Virus record (IMG/VR): IMGVR_UViG_3300042509_001620
Span: 1-42,165 of that record
Strand: one strand, 5' to 3'
DNA from: a virus
Length of the DNA stretch: 42,165 nt
Every line of letters begins with the position of its first letter. The stretch's first letter is position 1. Below are positions 1 through 11,400 of the stretch, piece by piece. The notes under the pieces were generated by a model. That model searched no databases and was not told the origin of the DNA. It was given only the letters and a program-made list of their open reading frames with translations. A program made the position numbers and the translations under genes.

Positions 1-523
1 CTGTTCCATTTCCATATATATTTCCACCTAATTCTAGTTTTCCAACAGAATCAATAACATTAGATAATTCTACATTAGATGAAAGTTGCAATTCAAAGAA
101 TTCATTAAATGAACCTTTTGATTGACTGTAGTTATTGGAATTAACTACTTCTTTTTTGCTATTACCTTTTACGGTAAATAGACCAAATCCTATTATTTTT
201 TGACCATTACCAATCTCTTGAATAGTTGTTCCATCAGCTGCTTTAAATTCATCTGCCGGTAGCAACATATCTGGAACAACTCCTAAAGGAGTGGTGTCTG
301 GAACAAATGCGTAATAACAGTTTCTAGCAATTGGGAATGGAGCTATTCCTGCTCTAGCTAGAGCGGTAATAGCATCTTCTGCGCCAGCCCATTCGTTTTC
401 GCTTTTTGAAGATTTGCCATCTGACCAAAATTCTGATTCTATCGGAGTTAAATTTAATATTCCAAGAAAGTAAGCAGCATCAGGAGATACTATTGCAGAA
501 AGAGGAACCTCTTGCTCAAACAT
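1..523 (-). CDS. Partial phage structural protein downstream of the baseplate hub gene
   Basis: The gene is open from an ATG at 523 through the left edge, so only the first 174 codons are visible. It begins MFEQEVPLSAIVSPDAAYF and contains no motif I recognise. Its ATG overlaps the TGA of the 2486-residue gene by 8 bases, so the two are probably translationally coupled. A GGAGG lies 13 bases before the ATG, inside a small hairpin at 535-549. Position directly after the giant hub-like gene suggests a baseplate or tail-fibre-region structural protein, but this is inference from context only. The reading frame is clean across the whole visible part. Confidence 0.7.
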   Translation of the reverse strand, partial: MFEQEVPLSAIVSPDAAYFLGILNLTPIESEFWSDGKSSKSENEWAGAEDAITALARAGIAPFPIARNCYYAFVPDTTPLGVVPDMLLPADEFKAADGTTIQEIGNGQKIIGFGLFTVKGNSKKEVVNSNNYSQSKGSFNEFFELQLSSNVELSNVIDSVGKLELGGNIYGNGT

Positions 524-3500
524 AAGTTGGTTTGTGCCTCCGTGAGGCATCTCTATCTATGCTTGTTGCGTTTCCAAATTCATCACGATTTTTACCAGAA
601 GCTTGTTCAGGTATTCTTACGGTGCTATTTCCCCACATAAAATAAGCTGGTTTACAAACAACTGCTTTTCCTGTACTTGGACTATAAACCATAACTTTTC
701 TATTTTTATAATCTTTTACATTTCCAAATGTTTCAGTAATACCATAGTGATCAAGAAAAGCTTCTGCGCTTGAATTTGATGCATCAAACGGAATTGATGA
801 ATCAAGGTTTACCCCGCCACCTTCTGATAAAGGTTTATACGGCCATTGCATAGCGATGTAAAATTGCTCTTCAAGAGCATTTGATGGAGCAGTCCACTCT
901 TGAAGAGCTGCTGCGTTAGAGGTAGTATTATACATTTTAAGTATTTCATAATCTTTTGCAACTTCTCTATCTTGTGCAAAAGTTACGCCGATCTGTGCAA
1001 GGTCGATCTGTGGAAGTGGCATTCTAATAATTTTAGAAATACTCCCATTTAATCTTTCTGAAAATATATAAGCATCTCCGGATATAGATGAGTCAGCGGA
1101 GAAAATGGGAGTATTTCCCATTTCCATATTAATAGCAATTTTTAATTTGTTTCTATTTTCAAGGTTAACACTATCTGTCGTGTTAGTGGTTACTATCTGT
1201 GATTCTTTTTTAAGTAAATTCACCCAGTTTGTTTCGCCTTTACTTCCGCCACCACCATTATATGACCAGTTGTCTAAGGCTAGTGTTTGATAATCAGACT
1301 TATAATCATCGTTACTCCAAGTACCAAGCTCATCAGCTAAAGCATAATAGGCAAAATCTTCTAGAATTACAGTGTCTTTTCTTTCTGTAAAGAAAGGAAA
1401 TCTGTATCTATATGGGAGCTCGCTTATCTGTCTATGGCTAGAAAGTTGCTCTTCATTTAATTCAGTTTCAGTTAAGTCACCTCCAATAGGAAGGTGATAG
1501 CCTATTGTTGCGTATCCCATTGATACGGGAAGTTTAGAAATAATAGTTCCATTTGAACCCGTAAATTCCATAGTGGATTTATATCCAAATGGTACTACTT
1601 TTCCCTTAAAACTACCATCCCCAGATGAAGGTAGAAAAACGCTTCCTTCAGCGGTTGTATTCATTTGCATAGACAGCGTATCAGTTATAGAAATAAGTGA
1701 TGAATTACCAGCACTAAATGCTGCTGAATCAGCTAATGGACTTGATTCTTTATTTAATTGCTCCATTGTTTTTGTTAAGAAATCATCAACATCTATTTCT
1801 GTTGGAGCAATAATTCCAAGCTCTTTAGCTTTTGATCTTACCGGGAACCCAGTAGTTAGTGGAACAACTCCAGAAGTATACAGCCAATGCGGTTTGCCAT
1901 AAAAAACAGTTGACCTATCTTCAAATGGTCTTATTGCTACAATGTAGTTTGGAAGTAATCTTGCACACATCTGGAATAAATCCCAAACACTTCTCATATA
2001 TGTTTGAGCTCTAAATGAAACTTCATCAAGCCCAGGAAGATCGTCATCCATCCCTGATGTAATTCCTAGCGTATTCATTATGTGAGTTCCGCCTCTTCCG
2101 CTAAGAACTCCCCCTAGACCAGTTAGAGCTAATGCTCCTCCGATTATTGGAGCACCCAAACCTCCTGTTATTGCTATTCCAGCTGCAGCTATTGCTCCAC
2201 CTATCATAGCTCTACCAACGTCTGCAGAACCATTGCTATTATTGATCTGATTAGCCGATGAATTAGTATCAATTAATGACTTGGCATCTGCTCCAGCAGG
2301 ACTATAACCTTGACTGTACTGAGCGGTAAGCTTGTTCCAAGAGTAATCACTAACTCTTCCTATGTAATTTATTCTTTCATTTGTTTTTTCATCTGGAGTT
2401 AGACTTGCTACCGAGGCCCATCCATCGCCTAAGTCTCCTCCTAAAAATTGTGCTATTCCAGTTCCATTTCCTGGATAAATATTTCTTTTAAAAATTTCAA
2501 AATCTCTTTGAGCGGAAAAGTTAGCCCACAAAGTGTGCATCAGACCCACTCCAGCGGGTCTTATCTCTGGACCAAAATTTCTCATTCCTTCAATTGTTCC
2601 AGAAGTCAAAACATCAACAGAGGAACCACTTCCCGAAGAGTTTCCAGAACCTGGTCCCAACGAACTGTGAGCCTCTTTGACTGAGGAAACTACAGCTTCA
2701 TTTTTTGCTTTTTCTATATCGTTGAGTGGCTCATATGTCATTGAGCCAAAATGTCTTATTCCAAATTTATTTTGAGAAAATACTACTCCTCTTGAAGCGT
2801 GAGCAAGACCTTCCCTAAACCTAGAGCTGCCCATTGACAAAAGTCTTACCATTAGATCTCTTGGTTCGGAAAGCCAAAATCCAGTGTTTATGCCACCATC
2901 TATTTTTCCACTATCACCTTTTTTATTAGTAGAGTTAACTATAGGGCTAAGTTCTATTGCATCGGACTGAGCAGTAATTGTTACAATTTCACCGTTTTCA
3001 ACTTGAGTAATAATTCCATTAAAAAGCGTCTGCAAAGCATTAGGGTTTGACCCGTATCCACCTCTTAAGTGGACTCTAACGCCAGGTTTAAGTCTTATAT
3101 TATTGATATCTACTATGTAATCGTTTTGCATGTGTGCAGCTGCAAATCTGGCTCTACTCAAAACTCTATCAAGTATAGACTCTATACCCTCTACTGAATT
3201 AGTAGGCTGGTCATTGTATTCTTCGTCTACTCTAAAAATAGCACTTGATTCGGCTGTGGTTAATTTAGAGTACATATTTGACACTCTGAGTATTAGAGTA
3301 TCTCCAAGGATATCTTCAGATTGAACAATTGAAAAATCTATTACTGATTGCAGGCCATAAAAATTATCAAATACTTTTACGCCAGATACAAAACCGCCCT
3401 CATCAATAAGCCACAGCATGTATGTTGGAAACGCTCTAATCATTCGACCAGATATGTCACGATACTTAGTATCGATCAACATTCTTTCCCAGTGTTTTGC

Positions 3501-6500
3501 TACTGACCCTTCAGTGCTACTGGTAGATGTTACTTCTGCTGTATTTGCATCGCTTTTAGTATAGGGATCATGAGTTCTAGCTAAGTTAGAACCAGTTCCG
3601 CCCAATGATGTTATATGAGCTGCGCCCATCTCTTTACCTTTTGCATCTCTTGCAGCGTATGCTTTTGATGGACTATCAGTATCTCCAAAAGGTATAGCTA
3701 CTGGCCTATACTCTATCTTGCCATCACTTGGATCATTAGAACTTCCCTTAGTTAATTGAACTCCATCAGAAGTAAAGTAGAATCTATTATCATATTTTCC
3801 AACATAACCAAGATGATAGCCATTTGCGTGATAAAGCATCGCTGGCAATTTATCGTCTGAAACGCTTTCTGATGCAGGTATTAGCGTTATGGTGTGGTGA
3901 ATATCTAATTCCTCAGTGTTAATACTGATAAACTCTTCATTGGAAGAAGAGTTTTGTGTTGAACTAAGGAGTTTTTGTATTTCTCCAATTGCATTGTCTG
4001 CCGAGTATTTAACATCTCCAACTTTGGTTTGATATTTTATTCCTTCTGAGCCAACAGTTCTTTCTACAGAAAGCTTTACGGCTTGACCATCTACCTCTGG
4101 GAATTCTTCAATGAAATCAGAAAGAAGATTTGACTTTTGACCTTTAAGGAATTCTCTTACAGCTCCCTCTACATAGGCAGCTGCTTCAGTTAATGTAATC
4201 TGTTGTTCATTAAAATAATTTTTTAAAGCTGCAATATCATTATTGATAATTAAGTTTTTAATATCATTAAGTATTTTACTATTTCTAGCTTGATTACTTG
4301 TTGTTGATTGAGAGTCTAATCCTTTTGGAGAAACAGTAAAGTTTTCTAACTTTTTTTCTTCACTTTGAAGATGATGAATAACATCATCATCAAACATCTC
4401 AAAAGATCTAAAATAATAATCAGGATCTAGTGTTCCAACAGTTTCTCCAGCTGAATCCTTAACCATTAATGGAAAATCTGGATAAGCATTGAATGATCCC
4501 CATAACTGCTTTATGCGAAGAAATGGATTTTTCTTTGTGCCAAATGTTTTAATCATATCAGCTTGTTGTTTTGATGAAAGTTTTTCTTTTTGCTGTTGAA
4601 ATATGTCAAAGTCCACAAAAGAAATTCTTACATCATAAACGTGAGGATAATTATTAATGGTGTCAACTTGATAGGTTAAAGGCATTACATACTTCATGCC
4701 GGCTAGACCAGCAATAATATTCTTTATGCCCATGAATCCTATTACTCCAGTAGAGTGCTCTAGTCTTGCAAGGCCGTTAATATGTTCAAAAACTTTTCTT
4801 AATTTTATTAATTCTTTTTCTCCAAATACAGTCATAGAGATATTCATATAAGTATCTTTGCCACCTATATGTTGATATGTTGGCTCGTCTTGCATCTGAA
4901 GTTGCATTTTTGCCAGGTTGTTTCCTAGGGTTAAAGAAACACCATTGACTATTACCGCCTTTGGATCTAGATCTACTCTCATCATGGGAACTTCCCATTC
5001 ATTGAATTGATAGTTGGCAGATCCTAATCTTTTAGCTTCCATCAATTTTTGGATAGGACCACTATTAAAATATCTATTATAGAATAAGACGTTAAACGCT
5101 CTACCAATATCTTCTTTGGATTGCTCAATAAACTCTTCTGATTTCTTACCAGTTGTCGATGCTTTTTCTTGAGCGTCTTGCTCAGAAAGATTATTTAAGA
5201 ACGCTTTAACTCCAGTAGATGATTTTTCAAATAAATCTCTGATGTTTTTTAAAGAATAGTTATCAGAAAAACCATCTGGCTTAGGTTTTTCAAGCGGTTT
5301 ACTTCTATAGTAGTATTTTGTTGCATTTGATGTATAATCACCTGGAGGTAAGCTGCCAGGTTTAGCTAAAATATAATTGATTTCAGGTTGATTTAATGAA
5401 TTTTTATTTTCAAATACAAAAGCTTTTGCATAGAAGTCATAAGCTTTCTCATTAAATTCTTTTCTATTTTTTCCAGCAAGAATGATGTCGATGCTCTCTA
5501 AGACTATCCTTCTAGCGGAAGGACTTATTGATCCTTCTATTGAAGTTTGAACTACTGAATCAAGACTTCTGCCATATGATTCTGATTCGTTTATGTCAAT
5601 ACCTATAGACTTAAGAGCGCTTTGCCAAAATGCTTGACCTGTATCTTCTAAGAGTTTTTCCTCTTCTCCTCTGAACGAAGATGTGTCTGGAGTAAATATT
5701 TTTGTTTGCGTTCTTTCTGGAATATATAGACTTATATTATTTCCATTACGCCATTCTTTTATAACATTCGTATTAAATACATCATTCTTAAACGGATCCT
5801 TTATAAGATCTGGCTCTTCTCCATCTTTTTCTTTAAGCTGTATTAGCTCATATCCTCTATCTCCAGCAAGGCGTGTTGCAGGTTCATTGGGGTCTATCTC
5901 GGTAAAGAATGATTCATTTATATAACTATGTAGACTTCCAGCGGCTTTACCCATGTAGTGTCTAAACTTACCCCAATGAACAGCTTGATTAAAATCTTTA
6001 ATCATTGGAAGGAATGGTTTATGATTAAAGCTAAGAAGCTCTAGGTCTACCACTAAAGCAAATGGATAGTTAGGAATAGTTGAGATGCTCATTGAAGAAA
6101 GAGCTACTCCAGTTATTCCATGAACAGAATTTAAGTATACGTTTTTAATTGGAAGTATCGGAGCATATTTAAATGCCGCTACAAGACCTCTTAATGAAGA
6201 AAGAAATTTATCTATCTGCTCTTCATTTCCTGCTTGTTTAAAATCAATTTTAAAATCTTTATCAATACTTAAATCTTTAATTCCATCTATTGATATTCCC
6301 CATATTTCTTCATAATTAGGAAAAAATAATTTAAGATTTATTGAAGTTTCTTTGTACCCAGCATTGAACTTTGGAGAACTCTTTTGCCTGATTGCTCCAC
6401 CGGTAAGACTTCCAGTTTTAAACTGAGAATTAATAGATATAGCAACTGGAGGAACATAAAAGTTTGATGCTCCAAGTCTTAGATGGAATGAGTCTGGTGT

Positions 6501-7976
6501 TTTAGGTGTAATGTTTTCCCTGAAAGGAAACTGCTTAAGTGCTTCTTGTATCCTTTGTCCAGTGTTAATGAAGTCCCATGCAGCTTCAAAAACTGGCTTA
6601 CCATCTTTGTCTAAACCAAAAGAATCAATTAGCGACTTAGCTAACGCTTCTACGTTATTTATTGGGTCATCTGAACTTCCACCAGAATAATCTGCTGCAG
6701 CTGCGGTAGCATTAAAAAATAATGTAACTAAATTTGGAAAATAGTTTTGTATTATAGAAAGAGTAATTGGATCTCTAGTTAGAGTTGTCATAACCCTGGA
6801 TAGGTCATTGAGCCACATCGTGTCTCTTACTGGATCAAGAGCATTTGTTGCACTTCCTTTTACTGGATCCAATAAGTCTGATCCAACTGAAAATCTTTTT
6901 TGAGCAAATTCAGCTATAGAACCAGCACTAACTGCTAGATCTAGTAGTCCACTAGTGCGTATTTTGTCCCATATGTTTTTGCCATATTTTTCATTTGCTG
7001 GGATAGTCGCCGCACCAGATGGTTTAAATAAATTATAAAAACCTTTTTTAATTGATTCTATTTTTGAGGAATCGTCAAGTACTCTTTCTGGAAGTTTAGT
7101 TGCTATATAACCATCAAGGTTGAAAGTAACCTTCCACTTTCCTAAAATTGTATTTAGTTGTTCTTCTAAAAATGTTGTATTGGCACCTTCGACTACCGAT
7201 GATTCTGGGTTTGATTTATAATCTTGACTTTCTGCATTGTAATTCTGTAATTTTTCTTTTACAGCTCTTAATGCAGCTAGCGTTCCGGCTATAGTTGTAC
7301 TATAAAGTCTATTGTAGACCATCCCCAAATCTTTACCTGGAAGGTCTGAATTTCTTGCTATATATTGTGTTACATATTTCTCTACCTCAGGCTCCTTAGT
7401 AGATTCTGAATTAAGAAGATACCTGAACATGTAGTCAGTAAATGCTATTGCGGAATATGTATCTTTTGAACCAAGCGATTGATATAAGTTTGTTCTTTTA
7501 TAAAGATTTGGTGGGTAAAATTCTTCGCCAAAAGATAGAATTCCAGCGCTCATTACTGGATAAGTTGGACCAGTTGTAGTTTTTAATCCACCAGTACTAG
7601 ACTTAACCTTTGGGTTTGTCCTAGTAATGCCTTTTCCAGCGTCTTTTATTGGTTTAAAATAAATATTATAAAGGTCTTTAATTCTATCTTGAGTAGCACT
7701 TGATGGACCATTCTGCGTTTCTATACGTGTATTTAATCCATTTTCTAAATAATCATATTCGAAATATGCACTATTGAACTGTGATAATGGGTTTAGAAAT
7801 TGTTGTTTCCATCCAACATTAGGATCATTATTAATTGCTGTTCTTATCGCTTGTAAACCAGGCTCATAGTAGTAATCAAATAAATCTTGAACATCAGCTA
7901 TAATTGCTTCAATCTCGACCTGCGTAAGGCCCTTCATGTATTCTGTTACTTCTGTATTTAATACCTGTTCAGCCAT
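516..7976 (-). CDS. Giant multidomain baseplate hub / virion structural protein (2486 aa)
   Basis: A single frame of 2486 residues, far longer than a typical myovirus hub protein. Two regions resemble each other. Around residues 630-655 the motif STIPNYPFALVVDLELLSFN ends a beta-rich segment. Around residues 1100-1125 QVDTINNYPHVYDVRISFVD ends a similar one. Both look like tail-tube or baseplate-initiator beta domains. Around residues 1530-1680 there is a segment with GVRVHLRGGYGSNPNALQTL and an NGIITQVE..IVTITAQ strand pattern, as in gp27/gpD-type hub proteins. A Gly/Ala-rich hydrophobic stretch lies near residues 1917-1962. The gene follows the tape-measure cluster, the usual place for hub genes. 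Start ATG at 7976 has no clear Shine-Dalgarno and lies two bases after the previous stop, so coupled translation is likely. Domain calls are by eye. Confidence 0.72.
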   Translation of the reverse strand: MAEQVLNTEVTEYMKGLTQVEIEAIIADVQDLFDYYYEPGLQAIRTAINNDPNVGWKQQFLNPLSQFNSAYFEYDYLENGLNTRIETQNGPSSATQDRIKDLYNIYFKPIKDAGKGITRTNPKVKSSTGGLKTTTGPTYPVMSAGILSFGEEFYPPNLYKRTNLYQSLGSKDTYSAIAFTDYMFRYLLNSESTKEPEVEKYVTQYIARNSDLPGKDLGMVYNRLYSTTIAGTLAALRAVKEKLQNYNAESQDYKSNPESSVVEGANTTFLEEQLNTILGKWKVTFNLDGYIATKLPERVLDDSSKIESIKKGFYNLFKPSGAATIPANEKYGKNIWDKIRTSGLLDLAVSAGSIAEFAQKRFSVGSDLLDPVKGSATNALDPVRDTMWLNDLSRVMTTLTRDPITLSIIQNYFPNLVTLFFNATAAAADYSGGSSDDPINNVEALAKSLIDSFGLDKDGKPVFEAAWDFINTGQRIQEALKQFPFRENITPKTPDSFHLRLGASNFYVPPVAISINSQFKTGSLTGGAIRQKSSPKFNAGYKETSINLKLFFPNYEEIWGISIDGIKDLSIDKDFKIDFKQAGNEEQIDKFLSSLRGLVAAFKYAPILPIKNVYLNSVHGITGVALSSMSISTIPNYPFALVVDLELLSFNHKPFLPMIKDFNQAVHWGKFRHYMGKAAGSLHSYINESFFTEIDPNEPATRLAGDRGYELIQLKEKDGEEPDLIKDPFKNDVFNTNVIKEWRNGNNISLYIPERTQTKIFTPDTSSFRGEEEKLLEDTGQAFWQSALKSIGIDINESESYGRSLDSVVQTSIEGSISPSARRIVLESIDIILAGKNRKEFNEKAYDFYAKAFVFENKNSLNQPEINYILAKPGSLPPGDYTSNATKYYYRSKPLEKPKPDGFSDNYSLKNIRDLFEKSSTGVKAFLNNLSEQDAQEKASTTGKKSEEFIEQSKEDIGRAFNVLFYNRYFNSGPIQKLMEAKRLGSANYQFNEWEVPMMRVDLDPKAVIVNGVSLTLGNNLAKMQLQMQDEPTYQHIGGKDTYMNISMTVFGEKELIKLRKVFEHINGLARLEHSTGVIGFMGIKNIIAGLAGMKYVMPLTYQVDTINNYPHVYDVRISFVDFDIFQQQKEKLSSKQQADMIKTFGTKKNPFLRIKQLWGSFNAYPDFPLMVKDSAGETVGTLDPDYYFRSFEMFDDDVIHHLQSEEKKLENFTVSPKGLDSQSTTSNQARNSKILNDIKNLIINNDIAALKNYFNEQQITLTEAAAYVEGAVREFLKGQKSNLLSDFIEEFPEVDGQAVKLSVERTVGSEGIKYQTKVGDVKYSADNAIGEIQKLLSSTQNSSSNEEFISINTEELDIHHTITLIPASESVSDDKLPAMLYHANGYHLGYVGKYDNRFYFTSDGVQLTKGSSNDPSDGKIEYRPVAIPFGDTDSPSKAYAARDAKGKEMGAAHITSLGGTGSNLARTHDPYTKSDANTAEVTSTSSTEGSVAKHWERMLIDTKYRDISGRMIRAFPTYMLWLIDEGGFVSGVKVFDNFYGLQSVIDFSIVQSEDILGDTLILRVSNMYSKLTTAESSAIFRVDEEYNDQPTNSVEGIESILDRVLSRARFAAAHMQNDYIVDINNIRLKPGVRVHLRGGYGSNPNALQTLFNGIITQVENGEIVTITAQSDAIELSPIVNSTNKKGDSGKIDGGINTGFWLSEPRDLMVRLLSMGSSRFREGLAHASRGVVFSQNKFGIRHFGSMTYEPLNDIEKAKNEAVVSSVKEAHSSLGPGSGNSSGSGSSVDVLTSGTIEGMRNFGPEIRPAGVGLMHTLWANFSAQRDFEIFKRNIYPGNGTGIAQFLGGDLGDGWASVASLTPDEKTNERINYIGRVSDYSWNKLTAQYSQGYSPAGADAKSLIDTNSSANQINNSNGSADVGRAMIGGAIAAAGIAITGGLGAPIIGGALALTGLGGVLSGRGGTHIMNTLGITSGMDDDLPGLDEVSFRAQTYMRSVWDLFQMCARLLPNYIVAIRPFEDRSTVFYGKPHWLYTSGVVPLTTGFPVRSKAKELGIIAPTEIDVDDFLTKTMEQLNKESSPLADSAAFSAGNSSLISITDTLSMQMNTTAEGSVFLPSSGDGSFKGKVVPFGYKSTMEFTGSNGTIISKLPVSMGYATIGYHLPIGGDLTETELNEEQLSSHRQISELPYRYRFPFFTERKDTVILEDFAYYALADELGTWSNDDYKSDYQTLALDNWSYNGGGGSKGETNWVNLLKKESQIVTTNTTDSVNLENRNKLKIAINMEMGNTPIFSADSSISGDAYIFSERLNGSISKIIRMPLPQIDLAQIGVTFAQDREVAKDYEILKMYNTTSNAAALQEWTAPSNALEEQFYIAMQWPYKPLSEGGGVNLDSSIPFDASNSSAEAFLDHYGITETFGNVKDYKNRKVMVYSPSTGKAVVCKPAYFMWGNSTVRIPEQASGKNRDEFGNATSIDRDASRRHKPTYV
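535..549 (-). promoter_or_regulatory. Hairpin sequestering the ribosome site of the leftmost gene
   Basis: On the minus strand TGCCTC-ACG-GAGGCA forms a perfect 6-bp stem with a 3-base loop. The GGAGG that would serve the ATG at 523 lies mostly in the 3' arm. Because this is within the last codons of the upstream gene, ribosomes finishing that gene would melt the hairpin, which would couple translation of the two. Seen directly; the function is inferred. Confidence 0.4.
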
Positions 7977-7978
7977 AG

Positions 7979-8443
7979 TTAAAACATTCCGTTAATATTA
8001 AGAGATTGATTTAGTCTATTACTGGAGCTACCAGTCATAGTTTCATTTGTATAATTATTAATTATACCTTGATTTTGTTTATTTGTAAAAAGAAAACTAG
8101 CACCCCTTTGAGTGCTAAAGTTTTTATCTTTAGATTTATACCTAGCTGTTTGAAGTTGAGTTGCATCATAACCTCTATTGTCCATCTGAACATGAGCTGA
8201 CTTACCAGTATCTAGACCCTCCATAGACCCTCTAATTGGATCTGGGTTGCCATCATTTAATTTACTTCTAGATTGATGAGCTGTAGTTCTTTGCGTTCTT
8301 GCAGAACTAGAAAATTCTGATGTCTTAGAAGTTGAGATTGAAGCTGAGTAGTGATTTGCTGTTCTTGTTTTTGTATTTGGATTCGACTTAATATTTGATG
8401 CTATTCTTAAATTTTTATTTTGATTGTCTGCACCAAGAATCAT
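7979..8443 (-). CDS. Hypothetical Ser/Asn/Thr-rich small virion-region protein (154 aa)
   Basis: A 154-residue polar protein beginning MILGADNQNKNLRIASNIKS and ending in NGMF, rich in Ser, Asn, Thr, Gln and Arg. It has no hydrophobic core, signal peptide or recognisable catalytic motif. The composition suggests a largely disordered or extended structural protein. An AGGTG sits about 8 bases before the ATG at 8443 and spans the end of the preceding gene. It lies between the tape-measure-like cluster and the giant hub gene in a tightly packed run, so a minor structural or assembly role is plausible. I do not recognise a family. Confidence 0.65.
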   Translation of the reverse strand: MILGADNQNKNLRIASNIKSNPNTKTRTANHYSASISTSKTSEFSSSARTQRTTAHQSRSKLNDGNPDPIRGSMEGLDTGKSAHVQMDNRGYDATQLQTARYKSKDKNFSTQRGASFLFTNKQNQGIINNYTNETMTGSSSNRLNQSLNINGMF

Positions 8444-8451
8444 ATCAACAC

Positions 8452-11400
8452 CTAAAAAGAGCTAGCTACTTCTGAGTAGGGATCTCTACCTAATTGAGGG
8501 AGTCCTCTAGACATAGTACTGTTAATTGGTCCTTTAGCAACGGATCTTGCACTATTGCCAAAAGCTTCTATCTGATTTCTTGAACCTTCAATGTGAACTG
8601 AATATCCAACTCCTGGTTTATAACCCGAGAACATAGAAGCATCTGGTATCTGAGGGGTTCTTTGAGGAAGAGTTTCATATGCTGATCCACCTGGCAAAAG
8701 TGGTGGACCTGATATTTCTTGTTCACCTCTATCTTTTGAACCAGAGTAAATAAAACTAGCTGCAATTAAACCTACTGCAGCATAGGCTGATTTTTTTACT
8801 ATTGGATTATCAAATGCTTCACCAAGTTTTCCATCTCTCCATGAGTCTGTCAACCTTTTATATTTTCCACGATTTGCTTGAGCTAAATTAGTAAGATCAT
8901 CCTCTTGATCAGACTCAGTTAGTCCAGACAAAACCCTAGACCTAACATCTTGATCTATGCCTTTGTCGTCTAAATCGATTCCACCAGTCCCAGAATAAGA
9001 TAAGATATCTTCCATCCCGGTATCTTTAAGATATCTTCTTGCATTAGAAAATTGTAATATTCTTCTAGAAATAAGTAATGTGTCTTCATCTAGACCCATC
9101 TTAGCTAGTCCAGTTTCTGATTCAGAGGCGGCAATAAAAGCTGCTGCAAGTCTGTGGTCATCAGAAACTCTCGATGTATTCATTCTTACATGTGATTCTA
9201 GAACATCTCTTGATTGTCTTAAGATATCTGCTCTGTCTTGCGGACTCATTGCATTAGCTTGAGCTATCATGTCATCTAGTTGATTTGCTAAAGATTCTAT
9301 ATTTTCTTGCTTTCTTAAGAACTTTAACTCTCTTGCTCTTTGAGATCCATAAACTAAATTTTTAATATCATTTTCGTCACCAGTTCCACTTAGTAATCCT
9401 TCGTAACCCCTTGTGCCTCTAAATCTAGATGTATTAGAAAGTCTCTCCATATTATCCAATATGTCTTGAACTGTAGTATTTTGAGTTCCTTGCACGCCAG
9501 CATAAATCATAGACCTTAGCTGCTCTCCTATTTGTTGCTTCTTTAATAGGCCCTCATAAATAAAACTCTCTGATTCAGCTCCAGTCTTAGCTGATATATT
9601 CGACAAAACATCTTCACTTTCAGCAGATAGTCTTGAATATTCGTTAAGTATATTTTCAGCTATTGTAGTAGCTTCTCTAGAGGTATTAATCTCTCCAAGA
9701 TATTGAGTTGTCCTTCTTGCATTTACCGAATCAGACAATGCGTCCACAGCATCTTTATTATTTTTTCCAATTTTAGCCATAGCACTTGCGTGAGCAAATT
9801 TGCTATCAGTTGCCATTCCAGCTATTCTTATAACCTGTTCATTTAATTCTGAAGAATCGTTTGCTTTTTTAGCTAAATCAATTTCAGAGATGTAACTCTT
9901 CATTGCTTCATTTGTTTGAAGCGTGTTTCCTGCTTCCTTAACAAATCCTTCTCTTAATGAATCAATTGCCATATTTAAAGCGTCTGGACTTTTAAGTCTT
10001 GCTTTAATAAATTCTGGATCTATTCCAGCAAGGTCTTCTCCGGACATTCCAGCCTCAAGTGCCATTGCCCTAAGTCTTCCTATTCTTTCGAACTTAGCCT
10101 GTATTGCTGCGTCAGCAACATTTTGCGAAAGTGATTTTCCATCTTGATAACCCTTTTGCTTAAGAATTCTTTCAACTGCAAGAGTTGCTTCTGGTCCATT
10201 GTTATCCATAAGCTCTTTTAGAACCTGGTATTGATTACCTACTGCAGCTTCTCCAAGAAGATATTGATCTCCAGAAAGATTAGTTACAATATCAACTACA
10301 TCAGATGGGGAAATAATTCCTGCGGTTGTTTTAGATATTATGTCATCAACTCTAGATCCTAAGCCTTTAGCTCTTAGCTTATCAACAATGTTCTGTTCTT
10401 GATCAGATGAAGCTGTTGCTATTAACATCTTGTTAATGTACTGACCAATATTTTCTTTTTTAGAAAGAGCTTCTATAGCTTTTTTCTGGTAGTCAGACTC
10501 AATAATAGCTTGAAGCTTTCTTGCTTTGCGACCACTTGATGTACTTAGTGCTTCTCCTATTTCTTCTTGGGTATATATTTTTCCTGTTTGATCACCAAAA
10601 AATTGTCTTAATTCTGATTGTGTTTCATCAAGAAAATTAAACTTTCCTGCCTCTTTAAATACTCTCAATATAGACCCGTAGTTATATTGATTAACTAAAA
10701 ATTGTTCATCAACAAACTTAGAACCTTTTGATATTAATTCTTCTACTTTTTCTTTTGTCAATTCAAGAGGGGAGGCTACACCTCCTCCTTCTCTTCTTAG
10801 CATTTCCATGATTTGGTCATCATGTTTAATAAGTTGTTTTGTATATAAACCTTTTGTTTCTGCTCCAGACATTAACTTTAAAATTGCATCCTCTACTGAG
10901 CCAGCTTTGTCTGGTCGATTAACTAAATCAGACTCTGCTAAATTGGCTAGTAGTATGTCTATGCTTTTTTTGTCCGTACCTTTAGCTGTCAATGAGCGGT
11001 TAATTAAATCAAAAATTTGATCTTGATCTTTTACCGAATCTAATTGCTCCATAAGGGCATCGTTATTTTCTAAAAACATTTTAATGGTATCAGAAGAACC
11101 AAATTTTGGCATTGCAAAAATAAATTCTGCTGGTCCAGTTGGCTGACGAAATATAAATGTACTTAACCTTTGATTTCCACTAGCATCTTGAAAGACCCTG
11201 GGCATAACTATGCCTTCGTCGTCTAAGTCGAATCCACCAAGAGCGTGTTTAAATTTAAGTGCAGCGTTTCCAGCAAACAACATTTTATGACCTTGCATTT
11301 GAAATTCAAGAGCATCTATTGCTTGTCCTTTAACATTAATAGACCTTCTTCCAGAGCCTAATATTGGCCCAAGTGTATTTGCGCTTGTTCTTCCACCGTA

